From NCBI GenBank assembly GCA_964463915.1, contig CAYXEH010000008.1, positions 1-64,000 of the forward strand: a DNA stretch of 64,000 bases. The letters are read 5' to 3'. Source of the DNA: PUPG01 sp964463915 (GTDB lineage: Bacteria > Bacteroidota > Bacteroidia > Bacteroidales > UBA7960). A program made the translations under genes and the position numbers. The notes under the pieces are model-generated. The model was not told the origin of the DNA. It saw nothing but the letters and a program-made list of their open reading frames with translations, and made no database searches. Of this stretch, positions 13,401-28,400 are shown one piece after another (the first letter of the stretch is position 1; the number at the start of each line of letters is the position of its first letter).

Positions 13401-16400
13401 CTGCTCTATAAAATAAGCGTCAATCTGGTGATTACCTGCTACCTGATAAAAGGTGTAACTGCTGATACTGCCCACGGCCATCCCATCCACCACTACCTCA
13501 TCCAGGTAGTGATTGCCGGCTTCCGTCATAAGGAAAGTGGCACTGCTGTCGCGGGGAACTTCCACCTGACCCTCAGGAGATATATAGCCAAAGGATTCCT
13601 CTCCGGGATGAGCTGTTGCATCAATGACAAAGCTTTCGGCGGGCGGATCCTGGGTAAAGAGAACCTGGATTTCGTGGTTGTCGTGCACCTCGTGGAAATG
13701 ATAACCAGGGGTGATTCCCACGTTGATGCCATCCACGAAAACCGCCCCGATGTGCGCCCCGGTTTCGGCCTCCATGGCAAATAACATGGACTCCCCGTCA
13801 ACCACCTTCACCTCTCCGGACGGGGAAATATTGCCGCCGGCAGTGCTTTCCGGGTGAACCGAGGCTGTGATAGTGTGGGTGTGTGGCGGGGTATCGCTGA
13901 ATACCACCCTCAGGGTCTGGTCTTCAGTGACCCCTGTAAACTGGTAATTGTCGACCGGCCCGATATTCACGTCGTTGGCATATACCGCCTCCACATAACT
14001 ACCCTCATCGGGAAGAATGTCAAAGAATACATCTCCACCGTCAATGACTGCAATTTCTCCCTCAGGCACCAGGCGGCCATCACCGGAGCTCTCTTCCCGG
14101 TCAACCAGTGCAGTCACCGTATGTGTGGCAGGCGGATGATCCTCAAACACCACATCCAGGGTGTGATCCCGCCGTACATCGGTAAAGCGGTAGTGATCAT
14201 GGATCCCGATGGAGTGGCCGTCGACCACCACGTCATGGATATAACTGTTTTCATCAGGATGGAAACTGAAATAGCTGTCTGCTCCTTCAGCCACCGGCAC
14301 CGCGCCGCCGGGGTTGATCAATCCGTTCTCGCCAATGGCATTGGTGGTAATGGTATGGGTGGCCGGTGCCTCTTCACTGAAATAGACAGTGATCGACCGC
14401 GGTTCGCGGACATCCACAAAGGTGTAGCTGTCTGAAAGCCCCACCGGCTCACCGTCCACTTCCACCCCGGCAATATGGGCATTTTCAGCCGGGACAATCT
14501 CAAAAGTGGCATTGCTTCCCTCCGGCACGGGGAGTTCTCCTGCCGGGTTGATGTAACCCAGGCCTTCACTGCCGGGATCAACCATGGCGGTAACCGTATG
14601 GGTCAGCGGAGGGTTCTCATCAAAGAAGGCTTCAATGGTGTGGCTGTTTTCCACATCAAAGAACGTGTAAGTGTGCACCAGTGCCACCGGATAATCATCA
14701 ACCAACAGCTGTGTAAGGTAATGACCGGGTTCCGGCACCATGTTGAATGTCACGTCTTCTCCTCCGGATACCGGAATGACGCCCTCCGGATCTATGCTTC
14801 CCATTCCGGCGTCTGCCGGGTCAACGGTAGCTTCAATGGTATGGGCAGGCGTGCCGGTAAAGTGTACTTCTATCTCATGGTCGGAAGTAATGTCAGTGAA
14901 GGTATAAGAGTCGGGTTGCCCGACATTCTGGCCATCCACCAAAACTTTCGCAATAAAAACTCCCGGCAGGGGTTGGATTCCGAAAGTAACGGAACTGCCT
15001 TCCGCAGCCTGGATGAGACCAGCGGGATTGATCTGCCCCAGTGCCTCACTGTCGGGATGCACAGTGGCAGTGATGGTATGGGTCAGGGGCGGTTCGTCGG
15101 TGAACCTCACCTGCAGGCTGTGGGAGTCCTGCACATCATAGAAGGTATATTCATTGACCAGGCCGACATTCTGTTCATCCACCAGCACTTCTGCAATATG
15201 GTGACCTTCTGCGGGCATAATCATGAAACCGGCATCACTGCCGTGGGCTGCCTGCACCTCACCCATGGGGCTGATCAGGCCCTCCCCTTCGAGCACTTCT
15301 GCAGTAATGGTATGGGTATCAACAGCTTCCTCACTGAAACGAACCTCCAGGCTGTGGAAGGTCTGTACATTATAGAAGGTGTACTCCTCAACCAGTGCAA
15401 TGGGATCGCCATCGACCAGCACTTCGGCAATCTGCTCATTTTCTGCGGGATGGATGCGGAAGGTGGCGTTGGTACCGGAGGCAACCCCAACCTCTCCTTC
15501 GGGGCTGATCCGGCCCTGTCCTTCAAGTACAGTGGCAGTAATGGTATGGGTTTCGGGGGCTTCCTCACTGAAGAATGCCTCAATGTGGTGATTCTGATCG
15601 ATCTGGTAAAAACTGTATTCACTCATCCGGCCGACACCCAGTCCGTCAACCCTCACCTGATGGATATGAGAGCCGGAGGCAGGACTGATCTGGTAATGCA
15701 TGTCGCTTCCGGCAAGAACCGTTAGTTCACCCGCCGGATCAATGGAACCCGCTCCGCCAAAGGTATCACTCACCGTGGCTGTCAGGGTATGCGTAAGCGG
15801 GGGATCACGGCCGAAACGCACCATCAGTTCATGGTCATCCCAGACATCCTCAAAAAGATAACTTTCCAGGATGCCCACATGCAGGCCATCTACCTGCACA
15901 TCGGTAATGTATGAACCCTCATCGGGATGGAAGTGGAATTGCCGGTCGCCGCCGGGGGCTACTGTAACCGATCCGCCGGGATCGATTGCCCCGTCTCCGT
16001 CTCCGGCGGGATCAACCACCGTTTGAACAGTAAAGGGAGGATCAGCCGTGAACAACACCTCAATGTCGTGGTTCTGCTGTACGTCGGTAAAAACATATTC
16101 ATCCAACGCCCCCACATACACGCCATCCACCAAAACTTCGGCAATATGGCTGCCTGCATCGGGCAATATGGAGAAATGGGCATCACCGCCGGGGCTTACA
16201 AGCACCTCTCCTTCCGGATCGATACGTCCGGAGCCGGTGCTCTCCGGATTCACGGTGGCCGTGATTGAATGCGTCAGGGGCTGGTCCTGGCTGAAGCGCA
16301 CCACGATGTTGTGGTCATCCGCTACATCATAAAAGGTATATTGATCGGTGAGCGGTGCCGGTTCCCCGTCCACCAGGATGGATTCCAGGTAATCGCCTTC

Positions 16401-19400
16401 GGCCGGGGCAATCCGGTAAATAATGTCGCTGCCTTCCGCCACGACAAGCTCTCCTTCAGGCTCAATGTGACCCGATCCATCTCCCCCGGGATCTACTTCA
16501 GCCGTGAGGGTATGGGTGACCGGAGGCGTTGTGGCAAAGACAACTTCCAGTTCGTGGTTGTCCGAAACCCCGGTAAAGGTATAGTGCTCATGGAGCCCTG
16601 CATCTGCTCCGTCAACCATTACACGTGCAATATAATACCCTTCGTCGGGTACAATGTCAAAAACGGCGTCACTGCCTGTGGCAACCGCTACTTCTCCGCC
16701 GGGAATAATCTGACCGCCGTAGCTGACCGGCTCATCGGGGCCTTCATGCCCTTCAGGGTCAAGTACCGTGGCCGTGATGGTGTGGGTATCCACCGGGTCT
16801 TCCGTGAAANNNNNNNNNNNNNNNNNNNNNNNNNNNNNNNNNNNNNNNNNNNNNNNNNNNNNNNNNNNNNNNNNNNNNNNNNNNNNNNNNNNNNNNNNNN
16901 NNNNNNNNNCGAACCTCCAGGCTGTGGGTTTCCGACACATCATAAAAGGTGTATTCATCCACCAGGGCAATGGGAACTCCGTCGGCCAGTACCTCTGCTA
17001 TGTGCCAGCCCTCATCGGGAAGGATCCGGAAGGTGGCATTGGTTCCGGAGGCAACCCCAACCTCTCCTTCGGGGCTGATCCGGCCGCCGTAGCTGGCGGG
17101 CGCATCCGGGCCTGTATGCCCTTCAGGGTCAAGTACCGTGGCCGTGATGGTATGGGTATCCACCGGGTCTTCCGTGAAACGAACCTCCAGGCTGTGGGTT
17201 TCCGACACATCATAAAAGGTGTATTCATCCACCATGGCAACGGGAACTCCATCTGCCAGTACCTCCGCAATATGCCAGCCGGTTTCAGGCAGGATGCGGA
17301 AGGTCGCGTCATCACCCCCGGCAAAGACCACCTCGCCCTCAGGAGAGATCTGCCCCCCATAAGTCTCCGGCTCGCCGGGGCCTTCATGACCCTCAGGCGG
17401 CAACACAGTGGCCGTAATGGTATGGGTTTCAGGAACCTCTCCGCTGAAGTGGGCCTCAATGCTGTAACTTTCATGTACATTGGTAAATGTAAAGAAGTCC
17501 CGGATACCGACCGGCAGTCCATTCACCAACACGGAGGTAATATAGTTGCCAGGCTCTGGTGTGATGGCAAAGGTAATGTCATCGTCGTGGGGCACAGGAA
17601 CGTCACCTGCCGGGCTGATGTGACCCAGCCCTTCGCTTCCTTCTCCAACGGTGGCGGTAATGGTGTGGGTCACCACGGGGTCCGCACTGAATCTCGCCTC
17701 AATGGTGTGATCCCCGGTAATGGAGTGGAAGATATAGCTGTCTGCTGCCCCCACCGCAACGTCATCCACCATGACCTGTTCAATGTGGGAGTCTGGATGG
17801 GGGGTAATGAGCACTTCCAGGTCTGAATGAATGGGTAAGGTGGTCAGGCCTTCGGGTGAAATACCACCAGTTCCGCTGCCATTCTCATCCACACTGGCAT
17901 GCACAGTATATACCGGTGCATCGGTAAACAACACTTCGATTTGATGCGCCTGTTGCACATTGTCAAATGTATAACTGCTGATCGGGCCCATATTCACCCC
18001 ATCCACGCGAACCTCTTCGGTGTAAGATCCCGCTTCAGGAATTATATCAATGGTAATGCTTTCACCTTCAGCGACCAGGGTTTCTCCACCGGGAACCAGG
18101 GAACCCGCCCCGTCACTCGCCGGATCAACCGTGGCGGTTACTGTGTGGGTAACAGGTGCATCTTCTGTAAAAACAACTTCCAGGTGGTGATCCTGCGAAA
18201 TGTCGTCAAAGGCATAAGAATCCATGATGCCACGCGACTGCCCGTCCACGATCACATCAAAAATATGGCTTTCCGGGTCAGGAAGAATGTCAAAGGAGAC
18301 ACTTTCTCCTTCCAGTAACGAAATCAGCGGACCTGCGGGATCGATCTGCCCGTTTCCGGTACTCGAGGCATGCACCCCCACTTCCACGGTATAGTATTCG
18401 ATGTCATCAGGCATGAAATGCGCCACCACATCAGCCGGCCCGGCAGGCATGCCGAAAGTATACAGCGGATCGCTGCTGATCACCTCCCCGTTCAGGCTCC
18501 AGTTGATGAACTGTAATCCTTCATCCGGAATGGCTTCAACGGTAACCATCTCATGCACGTGGTAGGGCCCGTCATGCGATGCGCCCTGTTCGGTGGTGGT
18601 CCTGTTTACTGCTTCCCCCCAGGTTTCTTCATCTGCAGAAAGACTCAGCGGGAAGCGCTGGGTATAATCAATGGCAAATTCCGCCCGCAGGTAGGCATCC
18701 TCTCCTGTCATGGTAAAGGTGGGGGATACATTGCCGCTGTCGTCCGGCTCACCACTCAGCATCAATGTATTTCCGGCCCAGCGGTCAAATTTATAACCGG
18801 TATAGGGGATCGCCTGCAATTGCACCTCGGTTTCCGGTTGGTAGCGGCCGTCCCCATCCTGCACGGCGGTGCCGTAACCCCGTGGAGAAGATTCCAGCAC
18901 CAGGTCATAAAAGGCCGCCGGATCCAGCTCGAAATGGGCATGCAAGGTCACATCCTTGTCTGGCATGGTGAAAAGATGGGTCACCGTACCGGCCACCTGC
19001 TGACCTGCGTCATCCTGCCATTCCGTAAACAGATAACCCGGCCGGGGCGAGGCCTCAATAATGATTTCCTCATCCACTAAGTACTGGCCGCTGCCCGTCA
19101 CCTCGCCCTGATGGGCTGCTTCAGGTATAAGCTCCAGCGAGTGGGCGACCTGGTCTATAGACCTGAAATGGGCGATCAACTCCACGTCTTCAGACGGCAT
19201 GGAGTAGGTAAACCAGGCGTCGCTACTTACCTCTACATCATTATGGCGCCAGCTGAGGAATTCGTAACCGGGTTCGGGAATCGCCCGAAGCTCCACTTCG
19301 GTATCAACGGGGTACGGTCCGGGTTCAGTGACATTGCTTACAGTACCCAGGTCAGGATCGTTGGGAGTAATATCGAGGTGGAATAACTGTTCCTGGTCCG

Positions 19401-22400
19401 GCTCAAAATGAGCGGTCAACTGGATATTCCGTCCTTCCATGTAAAAGGATAATGTATTGATACCGGTTTCCGGATCGGTTGTGCCGCTGAGATCTACCCC
19501 CGAAAGCTGACCTGAGGGAACCTCCCAGTGCGAGAAACTGTAACCTGGTTCGGGCACGGCTTCCACCTGGACCTCAGTCAAAACATTGTAGGGGCCGTCC
19601 CCATCAGGTGTTATATTACGGGCAGATCCGAATGCATCGTTGGATGGGGAAGTGTACAGATCCACATAATAAAACAAAGTGGGATCAATTTCAAAGACTG
19701 CCTCGATCTCCGTATCATACGGAGGCATGGTGAACACTGTAAGCCTGTTGGTGAGGTTGTAGATCCGTTCGGCATCCGCGCTTCGCCACTCCACAAAACG
19801 AAAGCCACTCCGGGGGCCGGCCATGATCTCCACTTCCTTATCCACATGGTGGTCCCCGATACCCCCTTCAATGATTCCATACCTGCTTCCGTCCAGCCCG
19901 ATGTCTTCTTTTGGTACCGGGATGATGGATAAATTAAAAGTCTGATCCGGATCAACTTCAAAATTCCCGGTAAGCCAGACGTCCTGACCCGGCATTTCGT
20001 ACTCCATGGTGGAAGTACGTACCCCCAGGTCTTCTCCGGGGACATCCGAGGTCCAGTATGAAAATCGGTAACCCGCGCTTGCCTGTGCCTGTATATGGAT
20101 AAGATCTTCTACATTATAGTACCCATTACCGGAATAGGTGTAAGACCCGACATGGTCAGGCCTGGAGCGGAATCGCAACCGGAACTCCTGGCTGGGGTCC
20201 ACATCAAAATGGGCAGTCAGGCTGATGGTAGAAGGCGGCATTTCCACGGACACAACCGGGTCTCCTGGATTTCCCTCCACAATATACTCCGTATCACCGG
20301 TCCATTCGACAAACACATAACCGGGGGCCGGCGCAGCCACTATTTCCTGTACATGTTCCGCATTATATTCACCCGCCCCTTCTACATCACCATAGTCTGG
20401 TTCGGGAGACACATACAGCTCCAGACCAAAGTAGGCATTCGGGTTCACCAGGAACTCGGCTTGCAGGGTTTCTTCCTGATCAGGCATCTCGTAGGTGGCG
20501 ATTGAATTGGTTGCCACAATATCTCCTGAGCTTTCTTCCCGCCAGCGGTTGAACACATACCCGTGTTTGGAAGAAGCCTCAACCTCAACGGTCTGCCCCT
20601 TGTCGTAAGCACCGATACCTATTAGCTGGCTGGCGGCATAATCAGGTTCAGGCTCCAGCCACAACAAGTAACGGGGCTGCCATCCGAAGAACGGATAAGA
20701 AAGTGTATCATAGATGGCCCACACGGATTCAAAGTTCCAGTCACTTTCCAGCCCGGCACCTGAATCAAAGGTCTCATAGCGGTACATTTCTTCAGTAGTC
20801 AGCCCCGCCTGGGGGTCAGATCCTACAGATTCCTCTATCCCGGATGTTACCACATCCCAGTAGCTGTATTCAATTCCGGCTTCCGTTGTTCCTTCATCTT
20901 CCTGTCGTCCAAGCAGTCCGCCACCATTTTCTGTTTGATGACTAACGCTGCCACTGGCATACGCATAGGATACCTGGCCGCCCTGGTTGTACCCCACAAG
21001 CCCGCCGATCATATCATAACCGGCAACCGACCCGCTTGCGTATACATTCAACAGGGAGCTGCCATGGTTATGCCCCACAAGCCCGCCAAGGCGCTGACTT
21101 TCACCCGGAGCGGTAAGTTCAACCTGCGAAAAACATTCCTCCAGCAATGACCCGCCTGCATTGCGCCCCACAAGACCGCCCATTCCAATGGTTGTAGCGG
21201 TCCCCTGCATCTCACCATTGGCATAGCTCCTGCTGATATGGGTGTCCAGGTCTGCCTCACCTGTCAGCGGGCCTGCATAAGAACCGGCAGTTATCTGTAC
21301 CTCCTCAAGTCTCGTGTTTTCAATCACTGCCCCGTGGGTAAGCCCAAACAAACCGGTATGGGCCTCATCCGGGCGGTCAATGGTCATCCCGCGAATATGA
21401 TGATGGTCACCGTCAAAATGAGCGGTAAAAGCCCTTTTCTCCTCACCGTATACTCCCCCGATGGGTTCCCAGCCATTCCCCCCTGCCCATTCAGACCCGG
21501 ATAAGTCGATGTCATTGATCTGAAGGAAATGCAGGCCGGCATGTTCGGGCCCGAGGTAATAACGTATATTATGAAGGTGTTGTGGGGTTGAAATGGTAAA
21601 AGGATCGCTGGCCGTTCCGGTACCCCCGTGAAAATGAAAACCGAAGTCCGCAGTAAGGCTCACATCACCGGCTGGCATGGAGAAGACAATATCCGGCGAC
21701 GTGAGATCATCCCCTTCCACCATGATCCTATGTGTGTCACCCGTCCACTGGTCAAAATAATAGCCCAGCTCCGGCTCTGCACCTAGGGTGATCTCGTCAT
21801 CCACATAATAGGTGCCGGAGGCCGTTCCCGTAAGATGTCCGCCCGCATTGGGATTGAATACACCGGCTTCTGGTTCCCTGTAAAGCCTGAGCTGATAGGG
21901 AATGGCCTCAGAAACGGCCTTCATTTGTACATCCCGGTCCGGCATGCTGTAATCAAGGGTATAAACCCCGGTACTGACCGACACATCGTCGGGATACCAG
22001 TAGGTCATCCCGTCAAAGAAATAAAGAAATTCGTAACCGGGTTTAACCTCTGCCGTAATGTTTACTGAATCATCATAGTGGTAATAAGGCAGTTCCGGAG
22101 AAACAGAAAGGGATTCCAAAGATCCCACCGGTGCTTCCTCCACATTGAGATCAAACTCTTCATATCCAAAATAGGCGGTGATCTCAGGGTTCTGAACCGG
22201 GAAAACCGGCATATGGTAAACCGTTTCCGCCAATGTGGGATCATCAAACTCCCCTTTCTCCTCGTACCCTCCGCTGCCTTCGGCTTCCCAGTATTTGAAC
22301 TCCACCCCTGTCTCAGGAATGGCTGCCACATCTACGGGCTGCCTGAGGTGGTACGCACTGGCGCCGTCCACGGTTGCTGCGCTACCATAGCTCTCATCGG

Positions 22401-25400
22401 GGTATACATTGATGGTCAGCGGGTACTGTATTGCCTGGTTGACCTCAAAGTTGGCGGCAATGGTATCCTGCCTGGGTGGGTTGGTGTACACCGTCTGCAT
22501 CTGGAATGGGTCTGCAAATAGCCCCCCCCGGTCTGAAGACCAATGGTCAAAGAGGTAACCATGCTGGGCAAAAGCCGAAACCTTAATATCCTGCAGGGCA
22601 GGATGATTTACACTGGTCAGATGGGTCTGGGCCACCAGGTCGCCCTCAAACCAGAAACGATTCTCCAGGATGACACGGAAACGCACGCTGTAATCAATCA
22701 CGTAGTTGGCGGTCAGGTCAATGTCATGAGCAGGCATAGTCACCTCCACCTCATCTTGTGTGGCCAGCCCGGAGGTAATGTAACGGGTATCGCCCGTCCA
22801 GCGGTCAAATTTAAACCCCTCAATGGTGTCCGCCTTCAAGGTAACCAGGCTCTCTGCATTGTAGGCGGTTTCTCCGTCATGGGTGGTGATGGTCCCCCAT
22901 CCCGCAGGTTCCACGTGAAGATTGAGGTCAAAAAATACCGTAGGATCTACCAGGTATTCTGCCGTTACTTCTACATCTTCGGGAGGCATTTCAAAAGTGA
23001 AGGTCACCACCCCGTTTTCATCTGTCCCCAGTTCAGGATCTGAGGGGGTCCATTCATAACCTTCCGCATGTCCTTCCAGTTCACTGCCGGCGGTCAGGCG
23101 ATCAAACATATACCCATGCACCGGTGTGGCACGCAAGGTAATAGTGTCAAACACATGGTGCGGAGCGTCTTTACGGGAGATATCCTCCAGTTTGCCCCGG
23201 TGATCAGGCACATCACGCAGGGTGAGGAAGTAATCGAGAGGATCCAGGTTGGCAGTCACGGTCACATGGCCGCCGGGCGTACGGAAGGTGGTGGCCGGTT
23301 CATACGGGTCTTCAAAATGGCCACGGTAATCACTTTCCCAGTGGTCGAACACATAACCCGGAACCGTATCCGCGATAATATCCACCACAGTCTCCGCATT
23401 GTATGGGCCGCTTGCCGTAAGATCTTCCGCAGATCCCCCGATTTCAGGCATTGGGGTCACATTCAGTTCCCAGAACAGGGAGGTGTCTACCGAGAAGTGG
23501 GCCTCCACGCGTACGTCACCGGCGGGCATCATAAAGGTGAGGATGTAATTTCCGTACTCATCCATACGGCTTTCCCAGTCAATTTCTTCCGACCCTTCCA
23601 CAACCCATTCCTCGAAGCGGTAACCCTGGCTGGCTGAGGCCATGAGCACCACCTCATCTTCAGGATTGAAGAAGTCTTCTTCCACAGGACTGATGTCGGT
23701 AATGGTTCCGTAATCTTCGTGGGGCACAACCACCTGCTCCACCAGATAAGGGTTGGCCATAAAATGGGCGGTCAACTCTGTATCCCCTGCAGGCATAGGA
23801 AAATCGAATACCACTGCCTCATCCACGTCTCCGCTGAGGAAGGAATGATCAAAATACCACTCATCCCGGCCTTCGATGGGGCGGTCGGAGGTGAACCGGT
23901 GAAAGTGGTGGCCCTCAGTGGGGGTGGCAGTCACAGATATGCTGTCTTCAACCACGTAGGGGCCTTCATCAGGATCCCCCGCACCATCCGTATTGCCATA
24001 CTCCAGGGTTCCGAAAGAGGCAGGTTCAGACTCCAGGCCCAGTTCCCAGGTTTGTGCCGGATCGGGCTCAAAAACCGCCACCAGGAACACATTGTTGGCG
24101 GGCATGGTGAAATTAAGCTGATTTGCCCCGGTAGAAGGGCTGGTATTGCCTTCCAGCGACTGCCCGTCCATGTTGCTTTCGGCAACCCATTCCACAAAAC
24201 GGTAACCGGTATTTGGGGTAGCCTTGACGCGTATATCATCACCCAGGTTATAGAGTGTATCTCCCGGAGAAATATCTTCCACGCTACCCATTTGGGGTGA
24301 TTCCACCGACAGATCGACATCCAGTCCTTTCATGGCAAAATGGGCAACCAGGTGCAGGGAGTTGCCGGGCATGTCCAGGGAAACCGCATTGTATCCGGTA
24401 TGCTGGTTGGTCACACCCTCCAGTGATTGCCCCTCAATGTTGTCTTCCGTTTCCCAATGACTAAATTCATACCCGGGTGCCGGACGGGCTTCAGCAGTGA
24501 CCGGGGTTTCCACCGTGTAGGGCCCCGGGTCGGGGAGCGTAAATACATCCAGGGTGGTATTGGTTGCCGTCCCGGCCCCCGCATCGGCAACATCCACAGT
24601 AAGCGGAAATTCCTGGGTGGGATCCACATCAAAATTGGCCCTGACCTCGGCATGTTCACCCGGCATGGTGTAAATCGTAACGGGAACTTCCGCTTCCTGA
24701 AAATTTCCCGTAGTGGCGGTCCAGCCAGAGAACATGTAACCACTGTGCGGACTGGCTTGCACCTCCACCTCATCATGGACCACATAGGTACCTGTTCCGG
24801 TGACGGTTCCGCGATGATCAGGCTCGGCAAATACATCAAGGTCGAGGGGAACAGTTTCAAAATGAGCCGTGATGGTGACACCCTCAGGATCATCAATACC
24901 GATGGGCATGGTCAGGTAGGTGGATCGGCTGTTGGGATCATCGATGATTCCTTCAATTCCGGAACTCCAGTGGGTAAAGGCATACCCGTCGTTGGGCCTG
25001 GCCTCGATACTCACAGTTTCATCTTCGGCATATGAACCTGCACCGGTACTGCTACCGCCAATCTCCGGATTGCTGAGGATGGTCAGGGGGTACAACACCG
25101 TTCCATCCTGCAGGAAACGGGCCGTTAAAGTCGTATCCCTTGGCGGCATTTCAAAATCATAAAAGGTATTTGTGCTGATCTGTGTACCAGCGGCGTTGTA
25201 CCAGCCCTGGAAGAAAGCACCTTCAGCGGGAGTTGCAACCAGGTTGGCAATATCCAGGGCAACATAATCCCCATCCCCTTCAACCTCACCCCAGGTATCC
25301 ACATTACGCGCAAGACTGAGCGTAAATACCTTGCTATTATTCCCCACATAGCGGGCTGTAAGGGTTACATCGGAGGGCGGCATGGTGTATGTGGTGGAAG

Positions 25401-28400
25401 CCTGCCCCGGATCAGCAAAACTACCTCCGGCATCGTCGTCAGACCATTGATCAAACACCAGCCCTTCCACATCCGGAACAGTGTTTATCCTTAGAGTCTG
25501 ATCTACATGATAGGTCGATTCCCCTGTCACATCTGTAGCAGTGACCCATGTTCCGGGATCTCCCTGCATAGTAACGCGGTAATTGATCGGAGTAAAATTG
25601 GCCCGAAGAGTGGCTTCATTGCCTGGCATGCGGAAGGTGGTAAGCGGGTCGCCGGATGCAGATATTTCACCGCCGTCCCCACCGGACCAGCCACTAAAGC
25701 GATATCCGGGGGCAGCAACAGCTTCCAGCTCTACTACACTTTCAGCCATATACGGTCCGCCACCTGTAAGATCGGTAGCTGAACCGCCGGCATCGGGTTC
25801 CAACTCAAGATAAAGGGGAAACACCTGGCTGTCATCCACTTCAAAATGGGCCACCAGTGATACATCACCTGCTGGCATATTCACCGCATTATCGGGTGCA
25901 TCAACTTCCCCTTCAAGGTATTGGGTGTCTCCCTCCCAGCGGACAAAACGATACCCCTGCTTCGGCTCAGCTTTTACCGGCCTGACCTGGTGCACATGAT
26001 AGTCCGTCCCTGCTCCTGAAACGCTTCCGAAACGTTCATGAGGATCCACGTCAAGATCGAGACGATATTCAATGGGAGTGTAGGTAGCCGTCAGGGTGAC
26101 ATTGCTTCCGGGCATGGTAAATGTGGTGGATAACTGTCCGGCCTCATCAAACACACCTCCGTGACTGCTGGTCCATTTATCAAAGGTATAGCCTGGGTTC
26201 ACCGTGGCTTCAATGAAGATGGGGGTGTTGGCATTGTATCCGCCCGGATCTGCATCATGGTTAATGACATCCCCGGCGAGTAAAGGATCTGTGGCCATAT
26301 TCACCGTAAAGAACTGGTTCACATCCACAATAAAATTGGCCGTTACCGTCGCTACCGAAGCAGGCATGGTGTAATGGGTCTCTTCTGCCTGATAATTATC
26401 AAATGCGCCGCCACCCTCTTCTGACCAGTGCGAAAATTCGAAGCCGCTCAATTCCACAGCCCTGATGTTGGTCCTGTCGTTCATATTCCGGCTTCGCCGG
26501 CCATCCGGCAGGGTGTATCCAAACTTCGCTTCATTGCTTCGGATAACAAGATCGTATTCGGTCATTTTAAACTCAGCGGTAAGATGAATGTCTTCACCCG
26601 GCATGGTCACGGTAATGGTATTGGTCCCAACATCACCACCCGTAATGTACTGTGTATCACCTGTCCATTCCACCAACTCATGTCCCGTTGAGGAAGCCGC
26701 GTACAGGGTGACTTCATCCAGGGCGTTGAAAGACCCCTGGCCATCCACCAGGTCTGCTGATGTAACCCCGCAGTCACCAGGAGAAACGGCATCAACGGTA
26801 AGATTAAATGTCTGATCAGTATCCACCTCAAATACGGCCCGCAGTTCTTCGTCATTCTCAGGCATGGTGAATGTCGTGGTTGGTGAAGCAGACTGCCCGA
26901 TTACCCCCGCGCCATCACTCTCCCATTCAACAAAACGAAAACCGGTATCTGGTTCAGCTGTTACTGTCACCACCCGCCCATAGACATAGGGCGCGGCATC
27001 CGTCACATCCCGGGCCTCCCCGTAAACGGCATCGGGAAATGGCAACACATCCAGGTCAAACAAGCCGAACTCCGGCCTGAAATGCGCGGTCATGATCACG
27101 CAGTCATCGGGCATTTCGATTTCAAGGTTGACCGGCTCGGTAAGCTCAAGGCCTCCTCCGCTGACTTCCGGGCTACTGTATGCCGGATCATCCGGATGGT
27201 TGGGATCAATCGCCCACTCTGTACGGCCGTAAATGGGGGTACTGGAAGTGAACTTTTCAAAACGGTATCCTTCGTAAGGGGTCGCGGTTATGCTGAGAAT
27301 ATCACCGGCCTCATAAGAGGGATGACCAAGATTATCCACCACTTCACCCCGTGCAATGGAAGGCAGCTCGATAACCTCTTCGTCGGTGTCCACCTGCACC
27401 TTCAGGCTGTAGTGGTCGGGCTCCAGGTCAAAAATGGCTTCCAGGGTCACCGGCTCGTTAGGCATTACAAAAGTAATGGTGGGATAACCTTCCTCGTCGG
27501 TTCCTTCCGTTGCCGCGTTGAGTAATCCAGGAGAATCAGCACATGCCCATTGTATAAACTCATATCCTTCAGCGGGTACCGCACGGACTGTAATAGTATC
27601 GTGCACATTATGCCCATATTCGGAAACCGTGATACTGCCCTGGCCCCCGCGTCCACCTGTGGCTGAAGCAGAGGGAGAGACCCCGCCGGAGGTGCTGATG
27701 TTGCCCCCGGGTTCGGTGCGGTTTCCTACAAAGAAGTTAATGCTACCTCCACCGCTGGATCCCCCCGATGCCCGGCCGGGGCCTCCGGCCGAGCCCTCTG
27801 AAAGGATGGAACCCGCATTGTTGATTTCATGGGCAAACAGTACCAGTAATCCGCCGGTACCGCTTTCTCCATTGTAGGCAGAATGATAGCTGCCGGTATT
27901 ATCACCCCGGAAGGTGTAGCGCCCACCTCCACCTGTATTTCCGGCCCCGCCGCCGGCATAACGGGCAACCCAGCCTGTTTTCGTCCTCCTGGATCGGGCT
28001 GCACCTCCCGGCCCCCCATTGGAAGAGCCGGCACTCGCATACTGACCGCCGTTAGAGTTCATATCAACGGCGCCCCCGCCACTACCACCTGAGAAAGAAC
28101 TGGCACGTGCACCGGCCCCGGTATAACCGGTACCCCTTTCTGTTTTAGACAGGGCTCCGCCACCACCACCACCCGACCGGCGATCTACCCCATCGTTTCC
28201 AGGGCGGCCATTATAATTCCCACTATTGCTGGTGGCCCTTCTTCCGCCCCCTGTAGCGCCAGCTGCGGGAACAAATTCAAAGCTGTCATCCGGGTGGTTC
28301 AACAATACCACGTTCTGCCCGGACGCATGTGCACCCCGCGCGGTCATAGATATGTTGCCCTGGTTCCGGATATCTCCGTTTACCAGCCAGTACATCCCTT

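Larger units (their letters stand above)
1..18405 (-). repeat. Array of about 75 second-type repeats (TITATV/ISPEG)
   Basis: Units of 78-90 residues follow each other without interruption from 18405 to the window edge: HTITATV, G.ISPEGEV, FxIxPxxGxxIxxVxVDGxxVG, YTFxDVxxxHTIEVxF. Start-to-start distance measured between 14345 and 16502 is about 235-245 bp, giving roughly 75 units. Around 16900-17430 adjacent units are nearly identical with a 270-bp period. Structure resembles InlB-like or bacterial Ig-like beta modules. Many units contain DDSINAG, so several subtypes alternate. Confidence 0.8.

Noticed and set aside
16759..16809. Apparent C-terminus and stop of the giant protein just left of the N gap
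   Set aside because: It results from reading 100 Ns as real length. Without the Ns the frame continues with the same repeat sequence.
1..18405. Possibility that the repeats are noncoding satellite DNA
   Set aside because: Phase is kept at every point tested, differences between units are mostly codon-sized, and conserved residues recur at fixed positions.
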